Shown: one piece after another, positions 51,132 to 59,212 of the stretch
Numbering within the stretch: the stretch's first letter is position 1
Layout: every line of letters starts with the position of its first letter
Translations under genes and position numbers: made by a program
Notes under the pieces: generated by a model
The model's input: only the letters and a program-made list of their open reading frames with translations
The model's database searches: none
Told to the model about the DNA's origin: nothing
Assembly: GCF_049472135.1 (NCBI RefSeq)
Contig: NZ_JBMOVV010000005.1
Location: 62,001 to 126,000 of the forward strand
Origin: Arcobacter_B sp049472135
GTDB lineage: Bacteria > Campylobacterota > Campylobacteria > Campylobacterales > Arcobacteraceae
DNA length: 64,000 bases
Direction: 5' to 3'

Positions 51132-52898
51132 TTAAACAATTCCAGGATTACCTTTGATTCCTACAATATCAGGAGTATCAACTTTAAGATTTTGGATATG
51201 CTTAACATTTCTTAAATATGTTTCCACAGTTTCCCATACAGGTTCACCTGGTGATTTAGCACCAACAGTAGACCATCCAGCAACAGAATATTTTTTATTA
51301 GCTTCTAACTTAGCACCATTTCTTGTAAGTTGAATATCACTAATTCTTTCACCCATTTTTGCTGTTGGATTAATTTTATATGAAATACCACCTGTTCTTA
51401 CCATATCTCCACCTTGCTGATAGAAAGGATCTTCATTAAATAAGTTATCAGCAACATCTTCTAAAATAAGCTTAATATCTTTTCCAGAAATATCTCTTCT
51501 ATATGTTTCAGGATATGTCATAGCCGTTTGAGTCATTAGATCATCAAAAGTAATAGCTTGACCAGGCATTACAGATGTTCCCCATCTAAATCCAGGAGAT
51601 AAAGAGATTTCAGCATCTTTAACTTCCATTAAAGCATCACAAATAATTTGATCCCAAGAACCATTGAAATTACCTCTTCTAAATAGAGTTTCATCAGTTG
51701 TTGCAATCTCTCTAGTTAACTCTTTTAAATAAGGTGCTCTAACATCTTGAATATATTTCTTCATTTGTTTATCTTCAGGAATTAAATCTGAGAAGATTGG
51801 AAGTAAAGTAAATTTAAAGTCTTTGATTTTTCCATTTTGAATATCTAAATCAAGTACATTTAAGAATTTACCATTTGAACCTGCATTACAAACGTAAGTA
51901 GTACCCTCTTCATTTTTAACAGGATATGCTTCTGGAACACCATCATGAGTATGCCCACCCATAATAAAGTCAATTCCTGTAACAACCTCTGCCATCTTTT
52001 TGTCAGTATCATATCCATTGTGTGATAATACAATAACTGCATCAGGTTTTTCAGATTCTCTTACCTCATCAACTAATTCTTGCATACCTTCATCATTAAT
52101 AGAGAAAGTCCAATCAGGAATAAATCTTTGTGGATTTGCAATAGTAGTGTAAGGGAACGCTTGACCAATAATTGCAACTCTTGCATTACCCATTTTTTTA
52201 ATAGTATATGGTTTAAATGCATGACCTGTATCTTCATCATAAGCTTCAGCAGAACCATCAAATAATGCATCTTCTTTAACTTTTACGTTTTGTGCTAAGA
52301 ACTCTGCATTAAGTAATTTAACATTTTCAAGTACTTCTTCAGCCTTATATGTAAACTCCCAGTGTCCAACTGCTACATCTACACCAAGTAAGTTCATAGC
52401 ACCAACCATATCTTTACCTCTCGTATATAATGCAGTTGCACTACCTTGCCAAGTATCTCCACCATCCATAAGTAAAGTTTTATCTTCACCAAAACTTTTT
52501 CTTAAGAAATCTACTACAGTTTTAATTTGAGAGAAACCACCTGTTCTTCCCATAGCTTTTGCATGCTTTTCAAAATTTACACAAGAGTATGCGTACTCTA
52601 ATCTTTTATTACCTTTAATTCCATAATAATCTAACAGTTTTTCACCTACAATATGTGGTGGTTTACCATAATTACCATGAAAACCTAAGTTAACACTTGG
52701 TTCTCTAAAGTATACAGGTAAAAGCTGTGCATGTGAATCTGTCATATGCATTAATCTTGCATTACCAAATGGTTTTAATTTATAGTAATCTTCTAATTTA
52801 TTTGTGTCAGTCATTCTTGTATGAGAATTAGCAAATACAGGAGCAGCTCCTAACATTGCCATCATATACACAAATTCTCTTCTGCTTAATTTACTCAT
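51132..52898 (-). CDS. soxB: Thiosulfohydrolase SoxB
   Basis: A 588-residue protein of the 5'-nucleotidase/metallophosphoesterase type. A twin-arginine signal (SRREFVYMMAMLGAAPVFA) exports it folded. Metal-site motifs MHMTDSHAQLLPVY-like (RLMHMTDSHAQLLPV), DGGDTWQGSATA, VGHWEFTY, VLSHNGYDTDKK and GGHTHDG are all present. SoxB hydrolyses the terminal sulfone of SoxY-bound thiosulfate to release sulfate, using two Mn ions. It is in one unit with the rhodanese gene ahead of it. Confidence 0.96.
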   Translation of the reverse strand: MSKLSRREFVYMMAMLGAAPVFANSHTRMTDTNKLEDYYKLKPFGNARLMHMTDSHAQLLPVYFREPSVNLGFHGNYGKPPHIVGEKLLDYYGIKGNKRLEYAYSCVNFEKHAKAMGRTGGFSQIKTVVDFLRKSFGEDKTLLMDGGDTWQGSATALYTRGKDMVGAMNLLGVDVAVGHWEFTYKAEEVLENVKLLNAEFLAQNVKVKEDALFDGSAEAYDEDTGHAFKPYTIKKMGNARVAIIGQAFPYTTIANPQRFIPDWTFSINDEGMQELVDEVRESEKPDAVIVLSHNGYDTDKKMAEVVTGIDFIMGGHTHDGVPEAYPVKNEEGTTYVCNAGSNGKFLNVLDLDIQNGKIKDFKFTLLPIFSDLIPEDKQMKKYIQDVRAPYLKELTREIATTDETLFRRGNFNGSWDQIICDALMEVKDAEISLSPGFRWGTSVMPGQAITFDDLMTQTAMTYPETYRRDISGKDIKLILEDVADNLFNEDPFYQQGGDMVRTGGISYKINPTAKMGERISDIQLTRNGAKLEANKKYSVAGWSTVGAKSPGEPVWETVETYLRNVKHIQNLKVDTPDIVGIKGNPGIV

Positions 52899-52917
52899 TA
52901 AAATACCTTTTAATTAA

Positions 52918-53571
52918 TTATTTTCCAGAACCTACAACAGTAAATCCTAATGATGTCCAAGCTTGCATACCACCTCTGTAGTATTTAATTTTTTCAGCTG
53001 GGTACCCCATATTTAACAATGAATATTTAACATTTTTAACCATTGCTGGTGTTTGTCCACACCAGTATCCATTACAATATGCAACAATAGTTTTTGCATT
53101 TGAAAAATCTAATGTACCATCTTCTTTTTCAACTACACCCATTTCATCTTCCATCATTTCAACTGCTGTTTCTTTACTATTAAAGTTAGTAAAAGGAACA
53201 TTTACAGAACCTGGAATTCTAAGCTTTGCATGCCATCCTGGTTTTCTCGAATCTAAAATTACAATTGATTTATCAGATTGTGCTTTTTTCATATATTCAA
53301 TAAACTCTAATTCTCCAACAGTTTCAACACCTTTAGCTATACTCATTGGTTGAGGAGCACCTCTATTTGTAGTGTTGTATAACTCAGAAATTACATTTCC
53401 AGGATTTTGATTTCTCATTAAAGTGAATTTTTCACCATTTAAATTCATTTCAATAGATTTCACACCTTTTGAAATTGGAACAAATTTAGATGTTTCACCC
53501 TCAGCAAATACCAAACTTGAACACATTGCAGTAAGTGTAGTTGCCAATAATGCTTTTCTTAAAAGTTTCAT
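52918..53571 (-). CDS. Periplasmic rhodanese
   Basis: A 217-residue protein (ATG 53571 after GGAG; an upstream TTG is less likely) with a signal peptide (ALLATTLTAMCSSLVFA) and one rhodanese domain from about residue 85. The catalytic loop reads CNGYWCG (C166 to G172), so the nucleophile is C166 with an extra cysteine C171 in the loop. The conserved YRGGMQAW lies near the end. Rhodaneses carry sulfane sulfur as a persulfide; the cluster suggests transfer to or from SoxYZ. The protein heads a unit with soxB. Confidence 0.88.
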   Translation of the reverse strand: MKLLRKALLATTLTAMCSSLVFAEGETSKFVPISKGVKSIEMNLNGEKFTLMRNQNPGNVISELYNTTNRGAPQPMSIAKGVETVGELEFIEYMKKAQSDKSIVILDSRKPGWHAKLRIPGSVNVPFTNFNSKETAVEMMEDEMGVVEKEDGTLDFSNAKTIVAYCNGYWCGQTPAMVKNVKYSLLNMGYPAEKIKYYRGGMQAWTSLGFTVVGSGK

Positions 53572-53621
53572 ATTATTCTCCAAATTTTTATTAATTAATA
53601 ATCTTTCTTAATTATCAAGAC

Positions 53622-53648
53622 AAAAAAAAGCCAAGATATAAAATCTTG
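53622..53648 (-). terminator. Terminator after the sox lipoprotein gene
   Basis: Arms CAAGAT / ATCTTG (53632-53637, 53643-53648) with a 5-base loop, then eight U on the minus strand. It separates soxCDXYZA-lipoprotein from rhodanese-soxB. Confidence 0.7.
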
Positions 53649-53676
53649 ACTCTTAAAACACTATTTTAAAATCTTT

Positions 53677-54111
53677 TTAGTATTTATAACCCTCACCTGG
53701 CTGAGCTAATTTCCAAGTTGATTTAGCTTCATGTGCTTGTTGTAATGCTCTAATAGCAAATTTACAAGCTCTATGGGCAGCAAAGTTAGTTTCTAAAACT
53801 GTTTTAGACTTTTTACCTTTGAAATCTTTTGGATTAACTTCTTTAGCACCTGTTTTAATTGCTTCTTCAACAGCTACTATAATTCCTGAGTTATTAACAC
53901 CTAATCTTCTAAACTCTAAACCCTCTTCTTGAGCAATAGTATTGTATTTTTTAGCAGTTTCTAGAACTTTAGAAATACCATTTTTTTCTACACTACATAC
54001 TTTTTCTATATCAATTTTAGATGCCATTTCAGGAGCAGAAGGAGTTTTTGCACAAGCACTAATAGCAAATGCTGTTGTTAAAGCTAATGATAAATTTAAT
54101 AATCTTTTCAT
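53677..54111 (-). CDS. Sox-cluster lipoprotein, function unknown
   Basis: A 144-residue protein with a lipoprotein signal (LALTTAFAISAC, lipobox ISAC, acylated Cys at residue 20). The mature part is helical and basic, with two further cysteines (EKVCSVEK, HRACKFA) and a C-terminal AHEAKSTWKLAQPGEGYKY. It is not a haem protein (no CxxCH). It sits immediately after soxA, the place where some sox clusters carry soxK, the SoxAX-binding protein; no clear sequence match to SoxK was seen. A terminator follows it. Confidence 0.6.
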   Translation of the reverse strand: MKRLLNLSLALTTAFAISACAKTPSAPEMASKIDIEKVCSVEKNGISKVLETAKKYNTIAQEEGLEFRRLGVNNSGIIVAVEEAIKTGAKEVNPKDFKGKKSKTVLETNFAAHRACKFAIRALQQAHEAKSTWKLAQPGEGYKY

Positions 54112-54123
54112 AATAATTCCTTC

Positions 54124-55059
54124 TTACTTTCTAATATCTGGGCCATCAACTGGCATTCCATTTGACATATAAGCCATAAAGTATAATAACTCTTTCATAG
54201 TTTCTGACTCATCTTTTGGAGGAACTTGACCTTGGTCTTTAACACAACCAGACATTCTTCTCTCTAATGTACCTAAACCATCATTTGAAGCACTAGCTGC
54301 TCCCCATTTTAATCTATATACAGGGAAGTGTGAAGTTTGACCTAAAAGTTGAGATAAACTCTCATTTCTAACTCTTTGACCAGCACCTTGAACGTGACAT
54401 GTAGCACAAGAAAGTTTTAAATAACCTCTTTGAGAATAGTAATACTCTTTCCCTCTTTCATAAGCTTCTGCTGCTGCTTGGCTATTGATTTGGATATTAA
54501 CTTTTTTCTCTGCTTCTTTTGACTCATTTGCAAAATAAGCTTGAAGATGTGCCATTTTACCTTTAGATGTTTTCCATGGCTTTTCACCATTATCTTTTAA
54601 ACATGTATTAATAGCTGATGTTAAAGAAACTAATTGATCTTTTTTATCATCATAGTATGGGAAATCTCCTGCTACATCAGGATTAGGGAAACAATTTTTA
54701 AATGACTTTCCATTTGCAAAAGGTTTATTATATAAACTCTCTCCAGACTCTACAAACTCTTCGTATGGAGGAAATTCATTAATCTCTTCATATGAAACTT
54801 TTCCATTTTTAGAAAAAGCATAATTTCCTTTTGAAAACTCTTCAAATTTAAGACCACTAATAATATTGTTTTTTAATTCATCATCAGTTGAGTATGGGAA
54901 AAAAGTATTTTTATTTCCATAAGGATCTTTAAATTTAGCTTCAAAGTAATCAACTAATGCAAGTCTATCTTTTTCTGCTTGAGCATTAAAATCAGCTGCA
55001 TTTAAAGCGCATGAAGTTAGAGCTAATAATGCAGTTGTCTTAGCAATTTTTAATAACAT
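54124..55059 (-). CDS. soxA: Sulfur oxidation cytochrome SoxA (mono-haem type)
   Basis: A 311-residue exported protein (signal ALLALTSCALNA). It has one haem motif, CATCH at 218-222, and the active-site cysteine C272 in RRMSGCVKDQ, which carries a persulfide and ligates haem in known SoxA. The first-haem position of dihaem SoxA is replaced by a Cys pair (C123, C153), the disulfide of mono-haem types. With SoxX it joins thiosulfate to the cysteine of SoxY. It follows soxZ in the operon. Confidence 0.93.
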   Translation of the reverse strand: MLLKIAKTTALLALTSCALNAADFNAQAEKDRLALVDYFEAKFKDPYGNKNTFFPYSTDDELKNNIISGLKFEEFSKGNYAFSKNGKVSYEEINEFPPYEEFVESGESLYNKPFANGKSFKNCFPNPDVAGDFPYYDDKKDQLVSLTSAINTCLKDNGEKPWKTSKGKMAHLQAYFANESKEAEKKVNIQINSQAAAEAYERGKEYYYSQRGYLKLSCATCHVQGAGQRVRNESLSQLLGQTSHFPVYRLKWGAASASNDGLGTLERRMSGCVKDQGQVPPKDESETMKELLYFMAYMSNGMPVDGPDIRK

Positions 55060-55079
55060 AATCTCTCCTTAGGTATAGC

Positions 55080-55099
55080 TAGTTACATATTTGTAACTA
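55080..55099. repeat. Hairpin between soxZ and soxA
   Basis: Arms TAGTTAC / GTAACTA with a 6-base loop, between the soxZ stop and the soxA ribosome-binding site AGGAGA. No U tract follows, so it is more likely an mRNA processing or translation-level element than a terminator. Confidence 0.35.
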
Positions 55100-55100
55100 A

Positions 55101-55418
55101 CTATTTAATTTTACTCTTGTCAGTTCTAGAGTCACCTTTTAAATCAACCCATGAGATTACAATCTCATCACCAGCTTTAGCACCAACTGCATCAGCTTTA
55201 AATTTAAATTTTAAGTATGGGTTTTTTGATAAGAATTGAGACGTTGAAGCTTCAAATACAATTTTATCATTAACTTTTGCAGTTAAATATGTAATAAAGT
55301 TAGCTTCTTTTTTAGCTCTTTGTGCTTCTTGATAACTTAACATTTCATGTTTAGCCATAGCTTTAATAGTTACAACACCATTTTTTAATTTTGCTTTAAT
55401 TCTAGTTTTACCAGCCAT
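55101..55418 (-). CDS. soxZ: Thiosulfate oxidation carrier protein SoxZ
   Basis: A 105-residue immunoglobulin-like protein without signal peptide (KTRIKAKLKNGVVTIKAMAK, HEMLSYQEAQRAKKEANFIT). It is exported bound to SoxY, whose Tat signal it borrows. The order soxY-soxZ is conserved here with a 68-base gap. Confidence 0.95.
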   Translation of the reverse strand: MAGKTRIKAKLKNGVVTIKAMAKHEMLSYQEAQRAKKEANFITYLTAKVNDKIVFEASTSQFLSKNPYLKFKFKADAVGAKAGDEIVISWVDLKGDSRTDKSKIK

Positions 55419-55486
55419 TTTATATTCCTTTATATTTCTTTTTTATTATTTAGTTTTAAATCTTTTTAATTAGGGGAGAGCTTAAA

Positions 55487-55936
55487 TCAACCTCCACATC
55501 CACCAATTGTAACTTTAACTAATTTAGATTCTGCGTATAATTTTCCATCTGCTTCAACTACAGCTGTTACAGTTCCAGTTTTAGCCATTTTAATTCTGAT
55601 TGAATAATCAATAATTCCACCTTGTGGCACTGTAAATACAGCAACTGTACTTTCAGGGTTTGCATCTTGGAATATTGCTACTTTAGAACCTGCTAATTTT
55701 GAAGAAACAGTTACAGGAATAACTGCACCATTTTCTGCAATATCAGGAGCACTTAATTTAACTTTTCCTTTAGTAGTTGCAGTTGTACCAAAAAGCTCAT
55801 TCATTGCTGCATCTACTTTTGTAGCAGTCCAAGCTTTTGGTTTAGTATCTCTAAAATTTACAGCACTTAAAGATGAAGGTGCCATTGATAATGCTAATGC
55901 TCCTAATCCGAATCCTAAAAAATTTCTTCTATTCAT
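55487..55936 (-). CDS. soxY: Thiosulfate oxidation carrier protein SoxY
   Basis: A 149-residue protein with a twin-arginine signal (MNRRNFLGFGLGALALSMA) and the mobile C-terminal GGCGG whose cysteine (C147) covalently carries the sulfur substrate through every step of the Sox cycle. It is 16 bases downstream of soxX. Confidence 0.97.
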   Translation of the reverse strand: MNRRNFLGFGLGALALSMAPSSLSAVNFRDTKPKAWTATKVDAAMNELFGTTATTKGKVKLSAPDIAENGAVIPVTVSSKLAGSKVAIFQDANPESTVAVFTVPQGGIIDYSIRIKMAKTGTVTAVVEADGKLYAESKLVKVTIGGCGG

Positions 55937-55952
55937 AATATATTCCTTTTAT

Positions 55953-56303
55953 TTATTTAATTGTTTTTAAAAATGCTACAACAGCTTTAATTTCACTATC
56001 ACTTAACCATCCATTTTTACCAAATGCTGGCATAGCTGAAATTGGGTTTGTTGTATATGGGTCATAAACTTTGTCATATAAAGCCTCATCTGGCCAGTAT
56101 TGTAAAGCCTGAAGTTTTGGTCCCATACTTCCAGGTCCATCAACTTTCATACCTTCAATAGCATGACATGCAAGACAGTTACCTTTATTTTTTGTCATAA
56201 AGATATCTTTACCTTGTTTAATTAAAGCGTCATTTGCTACTGCACCAGTAAGAGAAACTGTACTAATAGCAGCTGCTATTAATAAATTTTTTATCATCTT
56301 CAT
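55953..56303 (-). CDS. soxX: Sulfur oxidation cytochrome SoxX
   Basis: A 116-residue exported monohaem cytochrome c: signal peptide MIKNLLIAAAISTVSLTGAVA, haem motif CLACH at 43-47, and a distal Met in SAMPAFGKNGWLSDSE. It forms SoxAX with SoxA and passes electrons on. Two ATGs (56303 and 56297) are possible; the second has AAGGA at a good 6-base spacing. It follows soxD by 11 bases. Confidence 0.93.
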   Translation of the reverse strand: MKMIKNLLIAAAISTVSLTGAVANDALIKQGKDIFMTKNKGNCLACHAIEGMKVDGPGSMGPKLQALQYWPDEALYDKVYDPYTTNPISAMPAFGKNGWLSDSEIKAVVAFLKTIK

Positions 56304-56314
56304 TCCTTGCCCCT

Positions 56315-57496
56315 TTATTTACTAGCGTTAATCATATAATCAACAACTTTTTTGAACTCTTCATCAGATAAATTCATAGCTCCACCTTTTGGAGGCATTG
56401 CATTTATTCCTTTGATACCATTATTATACACAGCTTCTTTACCTTTTGCAAGTACTGAAGCCCATGCTTCTTTATCACCAACAACTGGAGCTCCAATTGC
56501 TTTATTTCCATGACAAGCAGCACATGATGTTTCATAAGCTTTTTTAGCTTTTGGATCAGCTACGCTATCTTTAACTTCAGCCACTTTCCAAGATCTTTCA
56601 GTAGATGCAGGCGGCTCAAAGTCTTTTAACTCATTTTTAATTCTAAGAACAGGAACTTTACCTTTGATACAATCTTTCATACATCTAGTACCAGTACCAT
56701 AATTTTTAGGATCACTTAAAAATGCTCTCATATTTTCAATAGCTTGCTTAGGATCTTTAGTATCTACATTTGGATAAAAACCATCTTCATTTGGCATTTT
56801 AATTTTTAAAAATTTTTCTCTATCAAGAACATACTCTTCGTCTAATTCTTCACCATCGATTTCAATACCATTTTCCATTAGTAAATATGCAGTTATTGCA
56901 TAAACTTCGCTATTAGTTAATGATTTTGGGTGATTAAATGGCATAGAATCTTTTATATACCAAAATAATGTACTTGCGTATGGCCAGTATGTACCAATAA
57001 CTTTAGTTGGTCCTTCAGGACTAGGGTTCTCGTCTGCAGGATTTAGTAATTGTTTACTTAATGATGCAGTTGAAGCTTCACCAATTGATAATGGAGGATA
57101 ACCTTTTCCACCAGTACCAAACTCACCATGACACATAGCACATTGTGCATCATAAAGTTCATTTCCCCATCCAACAGAACCTTCTGCCTTTTTTGGTTTA
57201 CCATTTTCTAAAACTGGTTTTCCATGTTTAGTATCATACATTGGTAAACCTGTTCCATCAGGCATAACATCTGTATTCCATGCAGCTATTTCATTCTTAG
57301 TAGCAGCTCTAAAGTGATTAAACTCTTTTACATTTTGAGTATTAACATGATAAGCAGTATATTTACCATCTTTTACTTCATACTTAATTGCACCATCTAC
57401 AACTTTTTGAGCAGCAAATGATGAAGTTAATAAAGCAGTAGTAGCAACTAACCCTAAAAGAGTCTTCTTAAGCTTTATGTTTTCTAATGTGAACAT
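56315..57496 (-). CDS. soxD: Dihaem cytochrome subunit SoxD of sulfane dehydrogenase
   Basis: A 393-residue protein starting at ATG 57496, chosen because GGGGAGG precedes it; the frame is open 41 codons further into soxC but that part is not coding. Signal peptide LVATTALLTSSFAA. Two haem motifs, CAMCH at 119-123 and CAACH at 325-329, match SoxD. A CMKDC pair lies between. SoxD takes electrons from the molybdenum subunit SoxC. It overlaps soxC by 29 bases, indicating coupled translation. Confidence 0.93.
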   Translation of the reverse strand: MFTLENIKLKKTLLGLVATTALLTSSFAAQKVVDGAIKYEVKDGKYTAYHVNTQNVKEFNHFRAATKNEIAAWNTDVMPDGTGLPMYDTKHGKPVLENGKPKKAEGSVGWGNELYDAQCAMCHGEFGTGGKGYPPLSIGEASTASLSKQLLNPADENPSPEGPTKVIGTYWPYASTLFWYIKDSMPFNHPKSLTNSEVYAITAYLLMENGIEIDGEELDEEYVLDREKFLKIKMPNEDGFYPNVDTKDPKQAIENMRAFLSDPKNYGTGTRCMKDCIKGKVPVLRIKNELKDFEPPASTERSWKVAEVKDSVADPKAKKAYETSCAACHGNKAIGAPVVGDKEAWASVLAKGKEAVYNNGIKGINAMPPKGGAMNLSDEEFKKVVDYMINASK

Positions 57497-58802
57497 TATT
57501 AACCTCCCCTTTAGAATTAACTTCCCAAGTAACCATACCATTTCTATGGTAGATATTTTCAACACCCACAGTAGAAGTTTCTTGATCAATTGTAGGTTGA
57601 ACATTACCTGTGTCATCAACTGCTCTACTTGTTAATAAAATAGGTTTTCCATCCCATTTATAGATATAACTAAATCTTGTCCAAGCTTTTGGTAAAACTA
57701 AACCTTTTAAGCTTGCTTCAACCCAGTTATCTCCACCATCAATAGAAATATCAACATGTTTAATAGTTCCTTGTCCAGACCAAGCAATACCTTCAACCTC
57801 TACCATATCACCTTTTTTCAGATGAGTCCATGGCTTTTCAGGACATGGAGATGTGATAACAGAATTAACTTCATTTATCCAGAAGAATTGAATTGCTTTT
57901 CCAGATTTTTGAAGCATTGTATATTTAGATGTCTCTTCTTTTGCATGCCATGGCTTATCAGAAAATTCTAATCTTCTTAACCATTTAGTATTTAAGTTAC
58001 CTTCCCATCCAGGAACAAGTAATCTTAAAGGATAACCTTGTTCAGGTCTTAATGCTTCACCATTTTGACCCCAAACTAACATAGCATCATCTAATGCTTT
58101 CTCAACAGGAATTGTTCTTGGATTTGTAGCATTGTCACTACCTTCTGCTAACATCCATAAAGCATCTTTTTCTAAACCAATATCTTCAAGTACAGTTTTT
58201 AGCATTACACCTGTCCACTCAGCTTGACTCATCATTCCTTTCATGAACTGTAAGTTATTAAATTGAGGTCCTCTCCAACCAGTACTTCCATTTGCTGGAC
58301 ACTCAATAAAGTAAATTCTACTTTCACTTGGATATTTTTTTAAATCATCTAAAGTTAAAACAACTTCTTTTTTAACTTTTCCATGAATCATTAATCTAAA
58401 CTCTTTAGGATCAATATGAGCTGTACCACCATGATTTCTAGTAAAGAATAAACCATTTGGTACAATAATACCATCTAACTCATGTAAAGGACACATTGAA
58501 ACAGTTGCATATTTATCACCTGAAGATAAAAGTTCAGTAGTTCTTCTAACAACATTATGTTCATAAGGAGAAGGTACTCCATATGGATACTTATCAGTTT
58601 TATCACCAAGTTTTATTCCCCATGGTGCTTCATTCATAATTGCAGGATCATCTGCTTTTGCTTTAACAGGACTTAAAACATTTGCAGCTGCAATAGCACC
58701 AGCTGAATAAACGGCTGTTTTTCTGAAAAAATCTCTTCTACTTAGTTTCTTCTCAGAAACGTCTAAAGTTTTTTCAGAATTATTACTTACTTTCGTCATC
58801 AT
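57468..58802 (-). CDS. soxC: Molybdenum sulfane dehydrogenase subunit SoxC
   Basis: A 444-residue protein of the sulfite oxidase family. A twin-arginine signal (SRRDFFRKTAVYSAGAIAAA, residues 21-40) exports the folded cofactor protein. The cofactor-binding cysteine is C168 in IECPANGSTGW. A C-terminal dimerisation domain (VEGIAWSGQGTIKHVDISID, ~340) follows. SoxCD removes six electrons from SoxY-bound sulfane sulfur, so its presence means complete oxidation without sulfur globules. It is the first gene of the cluster, with AAGGAGGA before the ATG. Confidence 0.95.
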   Translation of the reverse strand: MMTKVSNNSEKTLDVSEKKLSRRDFFRKTAVYSAGAIAAANVLSPVKAKADDPAIMNEAPWGIKLGDKTDKYPYGVPSPYEHNVVRRTTELLSSGDKYATVSMCPLHELDGIIVPNGLFFTRNHGGTAHIDPKEFRLMIHGKVKKEVVLTLDDLKKYPSESRIYFIECPANGSTGWRGPQFNNLQFMKGMMSQAEWTGVMLKTVLEDIGLEKDALWMLAEGSDNATNPRTIPVEKALDDAMLVWGQNGEALRPEQGYPLRLLVPGWEGNLNTKWLRRLEFSDKPWHAKEETSKYTMLQKSGKAIQFFWINEVNSVITSPCPEKPWTHLKKGDMVEVEGIAWSGQGTIKHVDISIDGGDNWVEASLKGLVLPKAWTRFSYIYKWDGKPILLTSRAVDDTGNVQPTIDQETSTVGVENIYHRNGMVTWEVNSKGEVNNVHIRKHKA

Positions 58803-58817
58803 TCCTCCTTATATAAT

Positions 58818-58840
58818 TTGGTATTCTATATTAATACCAA
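58818..58840. promoter_or_regulatory. Palindrome in the soxC leader, operator candidate
   Basis: TTGGTATT / AATACCAA arms (58818-58825 and 58833-58840) with a 7-base spacer, 16-38 bases before the soxC ATG and just downstream of the TATAAT box. The size fits a dimeric regulator controlling the whole sox cluster; it could also be an RNA hairpin. Confidence 0.5.
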
Positions 58841-58853
58841 GACAAACATTCCA

Positions 58854-58859
58854 ATTATA
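58854..58859 (-). promoter_or_regulatory. -10 box of the sox cluster
   Basis: CTTATAATTGG on the minus strand, 51 bases before the soxC ATG; start point would lie near 58847, placing the palindrome 58818-58840 in the transcribed leader. Confidence 0.55.
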
Positions 58860-59150
58860 AGTCGCTAACTCTTAATTAAAACTAAATACCTTAATATAAA
58901 AAAAACTTATATTTAGATATAACCAAACTATTATTAGTATATCATATAAATATCATAACTTATATTTATTATATAATTCATAATAGCAATTAAATAGCTG
59001 TAAATACTAGTTTTTACAAGATTAAATAGATTTTTTTATATTTATGATAATTTTCATTTATCAATAGTTGTATAAAAAAAATTTTTAGAAAAATAAATAA
59101 TATTTTACTTGTTGAGTATAAAAGTAACATTATGTGAGTTTTTTTATAAA

Positions 59151-59181
59151 AAAAAAGATAAACTGAATATCTATTCAGTTT
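59151..59181 (-). terminator. Terminator of recN
   Basis: Arms AAACTGAAT / ATTCAGTTT (59160-59168, 59173-59181) with a 4-base loop, followed on the minus strand by ATCTTTTTTTTTATA. It lies 32 bases after the recN stop. Confidence 0.8.
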
Positions 59182-59212
59182 AGCTTTATAAAAAATATTT
59201 ATTGAATAATTC

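Larger units (their letters stand above)
58803..59212. other. Noncoding region between recN and soxC
   Basis: A 410-base, very AT-rich gap with no open frame. It holds the soxC promoter (TATAAT at 58854-58859), a palindrome (58818-58840) and the recN terminator (59151-59181). The middle (58880-59150) shows no gene or structured element I could recognise. Confidence 0.7.

Noticed and set aside
57497..57619. Longer N-terminus of SoxD within soxC
   Set aside because: The extension lacks a signal peptide and overlaps soxC by 152 bases; ATG 57496 has a strong ribosome-binding site and is followed by a proper signal peptide.
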